Positions 6,704 to 13,363 of a stretch of 18,126 nucleotides of DNA are shown here, one piece after another; positions within the stretch are counted from its first letter, which is position 1, and every line of letters begins with the position of its first letter. Source of the DNA: an uncultured Streptococcus sp. (GTDB lineage: Bacteria > Bacillota > Bacilli > Lactobacillales > Streptococcaceae). The stretch is taken from contig CAAEFF010000076.1 in the NCBI GenBank assembly GCA_900755085.1, positions 1-18,126 on the forward strand. The letters are read 5' to 3'. The notes beneath the pieces were generated by a model. It did no database searches and was not told the DNA's origin. It worked only from the letters and a program-made list of their open reading frames with translations. The position numbers and the translations under genes were made by a program.

Positions 6704-7897
6704 TTACTGATTTTTGAAACGTTCAACGTCACGCGCAATCACCAACTCTTCATCAGTTGGAATAACCAATACCTTCACACGGGAATCGTCTGTGGAAATA
6801 TCTCCGACAACTCCAAAGACGTTCTTTTCAGGGTCGACCTTGCATCCAAACCAGCTGATCCCATTGATAATAGAAGAACGAACGTTTACTGCATTTTCAC
6901 CGATCCCTGCTGTAAAAATGATGGCATCTGCACCATTCAAGACAGCTAAGTATTGACCAATGTATTTTTGCAAACGATCGATAAAGATATCGTAAGCCAA
7001 TTTGGCTTTTTCGTCTCCATTGTGCATCGCTGTATGAATATCCCGCATGTCGCTAGAAGATTCAGAAACACCCAGAAGACCTGATTCACGATTGAAGATG
7101 CGGCTGATGTCTTCAGGCTTATTGAAATCCTCTGTATGTTCCATCAAGTAAGGAATAATCGCTGGATCGAGATCCCCTGTCCGCGTTCCCATCATGACGC
7201 CACCTAGAGGCGTGAAGCCCATCGAAGTGTCGACAGAAATTCCCTTATCAACCGCTGTAACAGATACCCCATTTCCGACATGGCAGGGGATCAATTTCAA
7301 TTCTTCTAACGGTTTTCCAAGAAGTTTAGCAGCTTCACCAGCTACATACTGGTGACTGGTTCCATGAGCGCCATACTTGCGGACCTTATTTTCTGTGTAA
7401 TATTTGGTTGGAAGAGGGTAACGATAAGCTTTTTCTGGCATGGTTGTATGGAAAGAAGTATCAAATACTACAACACTGGTAATATCTGGACAAATCTCTC
7501 TAAAAGCCCGAATTCCTGCTGCATTTGCAGGATTATGAAGAGGTGCTAACAAAGACAATTCCTCTACTTTTCGAAGGACTTCGTCATCTACCAAGGCAGA
7601 ATCCTTGAAGTATTCTCCACCAGCAACGACGCGGTGGCCCACACCTGTAATCTCATCGTAGGATTTGATAATATCAAAACGAATCAAATCATCCAACAAA
7701 ATTTTTACAGCTTGTGTATGGTCCTGGATATCTAATACTTGTTTTTCAGAGCGTCCATCAAATTTAACAGTTGAAATAGAATCTTTCAAACCGATCCGTT
7801 CAATCAACCCTTTTGCAAGAACAGTTTCCTCTGGCATTTGGTACAATTGCCATTTCAAACTAGAGCTTCCTGCATTAATAGAAATTGTTTTCGACAT
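6704..7897 (-). CDS. ackA: Acetate kinase
   Basis: AckA interconverts acetyl phosphate + ADP and acetate + ATP, the ATP-yielding end of the pyruvate-to-acetate route; it also sets the acetyl-phosphate pool. Length (397 residues) is typical of this cytosolic ASKHA-fold enzyme. Key residues visible: Asn8 in SINAGSSSLKW, Arg89 in GHRVVAGGE, Asp146 in VVFDTSFH, His178 in YGAHGTSHQYV, Arg239 in MMGTRTGDLDP, the FTAGIGENA nucleotide motif (328-336) and PTDEELVIARD near the end. The ATG follows GAGGTG with a 6-base spacer. It lies after comYH but has its own promoter and a cre-like site, which fits catabolite control by CcpA as known for ackA in other Firmicutes. Confidence 0.97.
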   Translation of the reverse strand: MSKTISINAGSSSLKWQLYQMPEETVLAKGLIERIGLKDSISTVKFDGRSEKQVLDIQDHTQAVKILLDDLIRFDIIKSYDEITGVGHRVVAGGEYFKDSALVDDEVLRKVEELSLLAPLHNPANAAGIRAFREICPDITSVVVFDTSFHTTMPEKAYRYPLPTKYYTENKVRKYGAHGTSHQYVAGEAAKLLGKPLEELKLIPCHVGNGVSVTAVDKGISVDTSMGFTPLGGVMMGTRTGDLDPAIIPYLMEHTEDFNKPEDISRIFNRESGLLGVSESSSDMRDIHTAMHNGDEKAKLAYDIFIDRLQKYIGQYLAVLNGADAIIFTAGIGENAVNVRSSIINGISWFGCKVDPEKNVFGVVGDISTDDSRVKVLVIPTDEELVIARDVERFKNQ

Positions 7898-7908
7898 ATA
7901 TTCACCTC

Positions 7909-7922
7909 ATTAAGCGTTTTCA
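7909..7922 (-). promoter_or_regulatory. cre-like CcpA site in the ackA leader
   Basis: The minus strand reads TGAAAACGCTTAAT, matching 12 of 14 positions of the degenerate cre consensus TGWAANCGNTNWCA with the central CG intact. It lies between the -10 box and the ribosome-binding site of ackA. Binding at this place would normally hinder transcription, unlike the upstream activating cre described for ackA in Bacillus. Confidence 0.4.
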
Positions 7923-7930
7923 CTTCCTCT

Positions 7931-7959
7931 ATTATATCAGATCTTTGATCAAATTTCAC
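7931..7959 (-). promoter_or_regulatory. Promoter of ackA
   Basis: A perfect TATAAT (7936-7931 on the minus strand) lies 17 bases after GTGAAA (7959-7954; 4 of 6 to TTGACA). The promoter overlaps the last codons of comYH. The spacer contains a perfect 10-base palindrome TTTGATCAAA (7944-7953), a possible regulator site. Confidence 0.65.
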
Positions 7960-8902
7960 TATCCTTTAACCAGTTTTGGAAACTTTCCATAAAGTGAACC
8001 ACCTGGTCTTGATCCTGGAGATCGGTAAAAGGATAGACAAAGGGCTGAACAGACTCTTCTTCTTGTTTTCGTAGGACGAAAATCGTCTTAGCATAGGCGG
8101 GATTTGAAAAAAGAGATTCTGGCAAGGTCAGCATGGCAAGGAGTTGTGCCTTGTCTGTTAGCCAAGCTTTCAACAGATCACTCTGAGGGCTTGTCAAGAG
8201 GTTATTTGGAGCTAAAAAGATGGCTACTCCTTGAGGTTTCAGGTATTTCAGAGCCTGTTCCATCATGAGGTGATGAGCATAGGTATGGCCTTCGGAGCTC
8301 GCTACCTGATAGCGCTGTGCAATTGCATCATCTGGATAGTATCCAATAGGAAGATCACTAACGATCAAGTCACTTTCTTTCAACACTTGCGGACGCACCG
8401 CGTCGCCTTGTGCAAAGACAACACTAGACTCCATTACGTCAGCGATACTAGCAGATAGGTCAATCAAGAGATCATCTACTTCCAATCCTAAGTAATCAAT
8501 CGCGAGGCGGCAATTGTTGACAATGGTCTCAGCGAGATTCCCGGTTCCACTTCCCACTTCTAAGACATCCAGTTGGTCGCTTTTGGCCAACTGATCGATC
8601 AAAAATGTAATGATAAAACCAATCGCATCTGGGGTGAACTGGTGATTTGCTTGCAAAGGCTCTGTTTGAGCAGCTTTCATAAAAAGGAACTGGTAGGCTC
8701 TGCGCCATTCTTCCTTACTTAAACCTAGTTCTTTTAATTTTTGGCTATTATTTTTAACAATGTCTAGATCTGTCTTGCCCTCTAAATACATGGCATTTTG
8801 CTCAATCAAGGCGTCATAAAAGTTGGTCGACAATTCATTTTGAATACTTTGAGTGTTTTCCAATAGATAGGTATAGGCTTGTTCAATTTTTTCGAAATTC
8901 AT
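7949..8902 (-). CDS. comYH: Class I SAM-dependent methyltransferase of the competence operon (ComYH/YtxK-like)
   Basis: A 317-residue soluble protein with a Rossmann methyltransferase core: motif I VLEVGSGTGN (113-122), an acidic residue after the next strand (LEVDDL, 140-145), and SDLPIGYYP (182-190) at the place where N6-adenine methylases have NPPY. Residues 1-105 form a helical N-terminal domain. This family follows comGG and precedes ackA in streptococci and was named comYH in S. mutans. The substrate is unknown; the DLPI motif departs from DNA methylases, so I do not call it a restriction enzyme. A GGAGGAAAT ribosome-binding site precedes the ATG, 30 bases after comGG. It is probably co-transcribed with the comG genes. 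Confidence 0.88.
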   Translation of the reverse strand: MNFEKIEQAYTYLLENTQSIQNELSTNFYDALIEQNAMYLEGKTDLDIVKNNSQKLKELGLSKEEWRRAYQFLFMKAAQTEPLQANHQFTPDAIGFIITFLIDQLAKSDQLDVLEVGSGTGNLAETIVNNCRLAIDYLGLEVDDLLIDLSASIADVMESSVVFAQGDAVRPQVLKESDLIVSDLPIGYYPDDAIAQRYQVASSEGHTYAHHLMMEQALKYLKPQGVAIFLAPNNLLTSPQSDLLKAWLTDKAQLLAMLTLPESLFSNPAYAKTIFVLRKQEEESVQPFVYPFTDLQDQDQVVHFMESFQNWLKDSEI

Positions 8903-8932
8903 GATTTCCTCCGCACCCTATCATACCAAAAA

Positions 8933-9391
8933 TTAGTCTTTTTCGCTATTTTCTGATGGCTCCTTGGTCTCTTTTGGCGTCTCTTCAGAAGGCTTTTCGC
9001 TCCCTATCTGCTCTTTATCTTTCTGTGTCTTCTTCTTTTCTTTTTTGCTCTTTCTACTTTCTTTTTCTTCCCTTACAGGAAGAACAAACTCATAGCTTTC
9101 TCCACCCATCTTAGCCTGGGCATGAAGAAAACCAGGATCCTGCTGTAGCTGAACAACTCCAGACTTTAAGTGAATCTCTGATGCCTTCTCATCACCCTTT
9201 CCTTTTTCAAGAGCCAATTGTACCAAAGCATAGGCCCGAAGACGCTCTTGACTCGTCTTTAAGATCCGTTTTTCCGCGACCTGACGGTGGAGATAAAACT
9301 GAAGCAAAAGACTGAAAATCGCTGCCATCAAAAGGGCGTAGAGCAAGACACCAGCCTTAACTTTTTTCATTTTGCATCGCTGGTACCACAT
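8933..9391 (-). CDS. comGG: Competence type IV pilus minor pseudopilin ComGG
   Basis: Small membrane-anchored protein ending the comG pilin set. After a short basic N-terminus it has VKAGVLLYALLMAAIFSLLLQFYLHR, one hydrophobic helix, without the KAFTLxE prepilin signature of ComGC/GD; this fits ComGG of pneumococcus. The last 50 residues are extremely charged, rich in Lys, Glu, Ser and Pro (about residues 100-152), and likely disordered. Start: ATG at 9391 (152 residues) is chosen because AAAGGGAG lies about 10 bases upstream and it begins MW as I recall for pneumococcal CglG; ATG at 9370 or 9400 are alternatives. It overlaps comGF by 35 bases. Confidence 0.85.
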   Translation of the reverse strand: MWYQRCKMKKVKAGVLLYALLMAAIFSLLLQFYLHRQVAEKRILKTSQERLRAYALVQLALEKGKGDEKASEIHLKSGVVQLQQDPGFLHAQAKMGGESYEFVLPVREEKESRKSKKEKKKTQKDKEQIGSEKPSEETPKETKEPSENSEKD

Positions 9392-9809
9392 GGTAGACAT
9401 ACTCCCTTTCTAGACCTTCTTCAAAATTCAAACGCAGATGAATCAACTCTCCCTCCTGCCAAACCTGACTAGAGTGAACACCTGAAATCATAGGCTGATA
9501 GCCCCTACCCTTAGCATCTGTTTTTCGAATATCATCTCCTTTAGACTGGCCAATCGCAATTGGTTTTTGATCCTGAATCAAGTAGATATGGTTGTTCTCC
9601 ACTTTTTCAAAATGACTCCGGTCCAATTCCACCTGCATTTGTTGCTGAAATAAGATCCATTCTTCCTGCTTTTGATGCGCTTGGTAGTCCAATTCAGCAT
9701 GCAGGAGTTTAGTCAAGCCTTGAAAAACTAACACACCCCCACTGAGCACTAAGAGAGCAACTAAGGCTTCGAGCAAGGTAAAGGCCTTAACCCTTCCTTT
9801 ATTCCACAT
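9357..9809 (-). CDS. comGF: Competence type IV pilus minor pilin ComGF
   Basis: A 150-residue prepilin-like protein with basic N-terminus and the class III signal KAFTLLEALVALL (about 8-20): the cut is expected between Ala and Phe, with Glu five residues later, followed by one hydrophobic helix. Minor pilins prime or stabilise the ComGC pseudopilus. The start ATG at 9809 was chosen for its GGTGG ribosome-binding site and because it places the signal at residue 8; an upstream extension in frame reads through comGE. It overlaps comGE by 11 bases. Confidence 0.88.
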   Translation of the reverse strand: MWNKGRVKAFTLLEALVALLVLSGGVLVFQGLTKLLHAELDYQAHQKQEEWILFQQQMQVELDRSHFEKVENNHIYLIQDQKPIAIGQSKGDDIRKTDAKGRGYQPMISGVHSSQVWQEGELIHLRLNFEEGLEREYVYHVVPAMQNEKS

Positions 9810-10086
9810 GCAGGACCACCTTTCCTTGATGATAGACCGTGATTTGATCGGCATCTTTTTCAACTTGAACCTGAATGCCATTAGCCTCCAGATGATTTTG
9901 CCCTGTCTGAAGCGCCATTTGAGCGACAGATAAGACCTCTACCTCATTGAAGTCCGCTAGTCGCTCCTTGCGCGAACGCCGGATCTCCCCTAATAATAGG
10001 GTCGTAATCATGGCAAATAAACTCAAGGCAACTAAGGATTCTATGAGAATACTAGCGGGAACGGATGCTCTTTTTAATTTTTCCAT
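9799..10086 (-). CDS. comGE: Competence type IV pilus minor pilin ComGE
   Basis: A 95-residue prepilin-like protein. After a basic start it reads PASILIESLVALSLFAMITTLLL, with expected cleavage after Ala and the conserved Glu at position 5 of the mature protein, then a hydrophobic helix and a short polar C-terminus. The ATG at 10086 is chosen; a TTG two codons upstream (10092) is in frame. It overlaps comGD by 35 bases, so translation is likely coupled to comGD. Assignment as ComGE rests on size and gene order as much as on sequence. Confidence 0.85.
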   Translation of the reverse strand: MEKLKRASVPASILIESLVALSLFAMITTLLLGEIRRSRKERLADFNEVEVLSVAQMALQTGQNHLEANGIQVQVEKDADQITVYHQGKVVLHVE

Positions 10087-10462
10087 TTCCAAGCGAAAGC
10101 TGATAGGTCACCACTCCTCTCTGTGTCTGAAAGTGAACATTAGCCAGGGATGAATTGCCACCTGCTCGGTCTAAACGAATGGTTTTAGGATCTTGCAAAA
10201 TGACAGAATCAGGAATTTCCACCGTCTGGTAGGGCGTTTGAATCTTCCTTGCAGTCACTTCAACATCCAATTCTGTTTGCCTTGCCAGTGCTAGCTTCTG
10301 GCTTTCTTGATAGAGGTGTTCAAATTCTGCAAAAAATACTTTTTCCTCTACCTGCTGAAAACTCGTCTTGATCGATCCTGATAAGCCCAGATAGATAAAG
10401 CTGACGATCATCAAGGTCAGAAGGGTCTCCACCAAGGTGAAGGCCTTAATCTGTAACCGCAC
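10052..10462 (-). CDS. comGD: Competence type IV pilus minor pilin ComGD
   Basis: Prepilin-like protein with the class III signal IKAFTLVETLLTLMI near the start, one helix, then a beta-rich C-terminus including DRAGGNSSLANVHFQT, close to the DRAGGNSSLAKVEFQT I recall for pneumococcal CglD. I choose the GTG at 10462 (136 residues), preceded by GTGGAG at good spacing and giving the usual short N-terminus; ATG at 10486 is the alternative but has no visible ribosome-binding site. It overlaps the end of comGC by 17 bases. Confidence 0.87.
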   Translation of the reverse strand: MRLQIKAFTLVETLLTLMIVSFIYLGLSGSIKTSFQQVEEKVFFAEFEHLYQESQKLALARQTELDVEVTARKIQTPYQTVEIPDSVILQDPKTIRLDRAGGNSSLANVHFQTQRGVVTYQLSLGNGKIKKSIRSR

Positions 10463-10763
10463 GAGTTTCTCCACTATTTTTCGCATAATAGGCACGGTAG
10501 GATTCTGCTTGTTTGTTGGTAATATTTCCATCAGCAATCAGCTTGGCTAGAGTGGCTTGGTCATTGGTATGATTGAGCTCATACAATTCAGCCTGGCTTT
10601 CGACCACCTTGACAACGGCTGCATTACCTGTCTCTTTCACAGAGTCTTTTTGCTTGGTCAAATTCGGCACAAAGAGCAATAAGAGTACACTGATAATCAA
10701 TAAGACCACCAACATTTCAATAAGTGTAAAAGCTTTTACCTTATATGTTTTTAATTTTTTCAT
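10446..10763 (-). CDS. comGC: Competence major pseudopilin ComGC
   Basis: The main subunit of the transformation pilus, which binds external DNA and brings it to the membrane. The 105-residue precursor has a basic leader and KVKAFTLIEMLVVLLIISVL (8-27), with cleavage by ComC expected between Ala11 and Phe12 and Glu16 being the conserved fifth residue of the mature pilin. There are no cysteines. The ATG (10763) overlaps the comGB stop as ATGA and is preceded by TGGAGG with a 7-base spacer. The last residues (TRAVTD) overlap comGD. Confidence 0.95.
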   Translation of the reverse strand: MKKLKTYKVKAFTLIEMLVVLLIISVLLLLFVPNLTKQKDSVKETGNAAVVKVVESQAELYELNHTNDQATLAKLIADGNITNKQAESYRAYYAKNSGETRAVTD

Positions 10764-11845
10764 AAATGAACCTCCATATTTTGATAAATCGGCAGCAACA
10801 TGGCTGCGTAAAGTAAGACAATCACAAGAGCCACAAAGACAAAGACCAAGGGTTGTATCACATTCATGGCCTTGTGGACCCGACGAAAGAAGTCTTCCCA
10901 TGTTTTTTCAGCGTAGATCTCTAGCTCACTTCCAAGCTTTGATTTGACCTCACCGTATTCAATCATAAGGGGCAATTCTTTTTTGAAAAAAGGATACCCT
11001 CTGACCGTCTCTGAAAAGGACTGCCCACTGTCTAAAGAGAGAGCTAAGTCCCTTCCAATTTCTTGAAAAAGCGGGGATTTTTGCTCCTGCATCAAGGAAA
11101 AAATCTGAGACAACTCCAATCCTTGCCCAATCAGATTGCCCCATTCTCTGGCATAATAGGCTGTCAAATAAGCTTGAATCATACCTTTTCCGAAAGGCAG
11201 ATGAGACAAGGTTCTAAAAACCTTAATCTTGCCTGACTTTCGATAATAGAGAAAGCCGAGTAAGAAGAAGGTCACTAGTCCCGCTCCCAACACCAAAAAG
11301 AGTTGGGGGAAGGAACTGATCAATTGCGTCCCAATATTTTGAGCATCCATTTGAGGAAGCAAATAATTGCGCAGGCCTAGCATAATCAGAACTAAAAATC
11401 CAAGTAAGATAAGAGGATAGGTGCTCACCTCAATCAGCTTTTTCTTGACCTTGCGCATGTTTTCTAAGTAAGCACTGATTTTCTCCAAGCTCAATGCAAG
11501 ATTGCCATGAAGCTCAGCAAGAGACAGCTGTGTCGTCACCGCATCTGAAAAACCGATCCCTGCCATCATCTCTGAAAAACTCCGGCCCCGAGAGAGGTCC
11601 TCTCGCATCTGGGAAACCAAACGACTCTCCACTAGGTGAGAGCGATCCAGAAAATCGACAATTTCAGCCAGATGAAAACCACTCGAATAAAGATTCAAAA
11701 ACAATTCAATGATTTGCTTTTGTTTAGTTGTAGATAATTTTTTCGGCTTGTGCCTGAGCCAGCTGGATATATCCCGATTGAGCCAAGAGATCCATTTGTT
11801 GGTTCCAGCGGCTGGCTGAGTGCTCTTGGTAGTTTTCCGTCGCAA
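10760..11845 (-). CDS. comGB: Competence pilus platform protein ComGB
   Basis: Polytopic inner-membrane platform of the pseudopilus (two T2SSF domains). From the conserved DISSWLRHKPKKLST block onward it is about 337 residues, as in pneumococcal CglB. Helices are visible at LILLGFLVLIMLGLRNYLL, LFLVLGAGLVTFFLLGFL and LVFVFVALVIVLLYAAMLL; the two cytosolic repeats begin near SGFHLAEIVDFL and LIGQGLELSQIFSLM. The start is uncertain: where pneumococcus has ATG just before DIS this sequence has CGG, and the only in-frame standard starts are TTG 11869, GTG 11857 and TTG 11845, all inside comGA. I use 11845 because AGGAGGAGG lies about 11 bases upstream. The overlap with comGA is then 122 bases. 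Confidence 0.9.
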   Translation of the reverse strand: MRRKTTKSTQPAAGTNKWISWLNRDISSWLRHKPKKLSTTKQKQIIELFLNLYSSGFHLAEIVDFLDRSHLVESRLVSQMREDLSRGRSFSEMMAGIGFSDAVTTQLSLAELHGNLALSLEKISAYLENMRKVKKKLIEVSTYPLILLGFLVLIMLGLRNYLLPQMDAQNIGTQLISSFPQLFLVLGAGLVTFFLLGFLYYRKSGKIKVFRTLSHLPFGKGMIQAYLTAYYAREWGNLIGQGLELSQIFSLMQEQKSPLFQEIGRDLALSLDSGQSFSETVRGYPFFKKELPLMIEYGEVKSKLGSELEIYAEKTWEDFFRRVHKAMNVIQPLVFVFVALVIVLLYAAMLLPIYQNMEVHL

Positions 11846-12665
11846 AATCGACCACACCTCCTCCTGCAATTAATCGTTGGTAGCAAATACCTTGTAAAAC
11901 AATCTTGAGCTCTTCCTCACTCACTCCAAGTTCTAAGAGTCGCTCATAAACACCTCGAATGCTTTTCGCATGAATCGTAGAGAAGACGGTGACCCCTGTC
12001 AAACTAGCTCGTACGACCGCACGAGCTGTTTCCTTATCTCGGATCTCTCCAATAATGAGAAGGTCCGGCCGATGGCGTAAGGAGAGTTTAATCAGGTTGT
12101 CATAGGTCATGCCGATCTGGTCATTGAGCTGAAGCTGTAACATATTATCCTGCTTGATCTCGACAGGATCTTCAATGGACATGACTTGCTGGTCCGCAAA
12201 GCGCTCTTGTGCCAAAGCATGCATGAGAGTGGTCTTGCCCGAACCCACAGGCCCCGCAAAAAGATAAAGCCCACGACCAGCTAATTTTTTCTGCAACTCC
12301 GGCAACTGATCAAACCAAAACCGTAATTCGCGTTCCTCATCATGCAAAAGCCGAATCACCAAGCTTTCGTAGCCACGATAATCCCCCACCGTCGACAAGC
12401 GAATCGAAACCACTCCATTCTCCAAAGGATAATCACACGATCCTAGCTGGCTCCGCCTTTTTTCTCCCACATTCATCCCTGCTACAAATTTGAAGTGGCT
12501 AATAATAGCCGTCATCTCCTCAAAAGGGAACGACTGCACAAAGCGCCTCTCATCTCCCACCCTCATAAAAACTTGGTACTCCTCCTTCCGAGGGATGAAG
12601 TAGAGATCCTGGGCTTCTTCATTTTTCCCCATGCGGATCAGTTTTTTTGCAATTTCTTGAACCAT
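11724..12665 (-). CDS. comGA: Competence pilus assembly ATPase ComGA
   Basis: Cytosolic secretion ATPase (PilB/GspE family) that powers assembly of the transformation pilus. It has 313 residues, the pneumococcal CglA length. Walker A is GPVGSGKT (138-145), the Asp-box/Walker B is DLLIIGEIRD (201-210, catalytic Glu207), and the His box is STIHAKS (229-235). SIEDPVEI (163-170) is also typical. The cysteine tetrad of many PilB proteins is absent, as in other streptococcal ComGA. The start is ATG 12665 because GAGGAGGA ends 3 bases before it; an in-frame GTG at 12680 lies upstream of this site. A SigX-type box is 21 bases upstream, making it the first gene of the comG operon. Confidence 0.96.
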   Translation of the reverse strand: MVQEIAKKLIRMGKNEEAQDLYFIPRKEEYQVFMRVGDERRFVQSFPFEEMTAIISHFKFVAGMNVGEKRRSQLGSCDYPLENGVVSIRLSTVGDYRGYESLVIRLLHDEERELRFWFDQLPELQKKLAGRGLYLFAGPVGSGKTTLMHALAQERFADQQVMSIEDPVEIKQDNMLQLQLNDQIGMTYDNLIKLSLRHRPDLLIIGEIRDKETARAVVRASLTGVTVFSTIHAKSIRGVYERLLELGVSEEELKIVLQGICYQRLIAGGGVVDFATENYQEHSASRWNQQMDLLAQSGYIQLAQAQAEKIIYN

Positions 12666-12686
12666 AGTTCCTCCTCTCACTTATAC

Positions 12687-12694
12687 TATTCGAA
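12687..12694 (-). promoter_or_regulatory. ComX/SigX (CIN, com) box of the comG operon
   Basis: The minus strand reads TTCGAATA, 7 of 8 matches to the TACGAATA box recognised by the competence sigma factor ComX, preceded by a T-rich stretch as in other late competence promoters. It lies 21 bases before the comGA ATG. Confidence 0.8.
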
Positions 12695-12703
12695 AAAGAA
12701 GAC

Positions 12704-12742
12704 AAAAAAAGAAGACTTTCTAGATCGCTCTAAAAAATCTTC
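12704..12742 (-). terminator. Terminator between DUF1033 gene and comGA
   Basis: On the minus strand GAAGATTTTTTAGA, loop GCGA and TCTAGAAAGTCTTC form a 14-pair stem with two G-U pairs, followed by seven T. It starts 11 bases after the DUF1033 stop codon and isolates comGA from upstream transcription. Confidence 0.85.
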
Positions 12743-12752
12743 CGAATTTCTC

Positions 12753-13142
12753 TTATGACAGGGTTGTCCCCTTTTTTGAATCGAGTGTATATTGACAAGA
12801 ACGGTGCTTGCGACTGCCTTTTTCCTTTTCGTAGCCTGGGCGGAGCTTACTTTTAGGGATCTTATGCTCGTCTTCTAGAAGGACAATCGAATGGAAAAAC
12901 TGCACATCTTCACTGCAGTCCTCACACCACTCTTGCTCCTTGGTATCCCAAAAGATCGTCATGAGGTCACTCCGACTCTTATAACTTGGAAAATGTTCGT
13001 TTAACTCCAACCACTTCTGCTTGTAGTATTTCAAAGCCTGGTAATAGTCTTCAAACTTCCGACTACTGACGATATCTTTTTCCCAGCCTTCTAAAAACCA
13101 CCAGGGCTCACAATCCCCATACATTTCAATTACTCGATACAT
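12753..13142 (-). CDS. DUF1033 family protein
   Basis: A 129-residue soluble, highly charged protein starting MYRVIEMYGDCEPWWFLEGW, which matches the streptococcal/lactococcal DUF1033 family commonly found just upstream of comGA. It is rich in Trp and Tyr in the first 45 residues, has a CEDC pair (73-76) and a basic C-terminal third (RPGYEKEKGSRKHRS). No catalytic motif is recognised and the function is unknown. ATG 13142 is chosen over ATG 13154 because AAGGATGGAAGAG precedes it and it begins with the conserved MYRVIEMYG. It has its own promoter and terminator, so it is a single-gene unit not part of the SigX-driven operon. Confidence 0.85.
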   Translation of the reverse strand: MYRVIEMYGDCEPWWFLEGWEKDIVSSRKFEDYYQALKYYKQKWLELNEHFPSYKSRSDLMTIFWDTKEQEWCEDCSEDVQFFHSIVLLEDEHKIPKSKLRPGYEKEKGSRKHRSCQYTLDSKKGTTLS

Positions 13143-13168
13143 AAACTCTTCCATCCTTTGTATCCTCT

Positions 13169-13174
13169 ATTATA
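13169..13174 (-). promoter_or_regulatory. -10 box of the DUF1033 gene
   Basis: A perfect TATAAT lies 26 bases upstream of the ATG. The -35 region is poor (TTTTAT at a 17-base spacing). The remaining part of the gap 13143-13302 shows nothing else clear. Confidence 0.5.
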
Positions 13175-13302
13175 TAGAAAACCCTTTGAGAATAAAAGTT
13201 TTCTGCTCAGAGCATGATTTTTCAGGTAGTATTCAGGCGATTTTCACCATTATTTTTCAAAAATAGACTGCCTAATTGCTATTGGGTCCTTTTTTCGAGA
13301 AT

Positions 13303-13351
13303 CAAAAAAGAGAGTCCCAACAAAATGGCGAGCCATCTTTGGGAACTCTCT
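13303..13351 (-). terminator. Terminator of the exopolysaccharide operon
   Basis: On the minus strand AGAGAGT, a bulged base, then CCCAA pairs with TTGGG and ACTCTCT; the inside also folds as ATGGC/GCCAT. The stem is followed by TTTTTTGA. It lies 12 bases beyond the stop codon of the GH8 gene. Confidence 0.85.
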
Positions 13352-13363
13352 CTTCTCAAGTAT

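Noticed and set aside
10764..10901. N-terminal extension of comGC in frame, rich in Cys
   Set aside because: It lies wholly inside comGB in another frame; the ATG at 10763 has a good ribosome-binding site and gives a standard prepilin.
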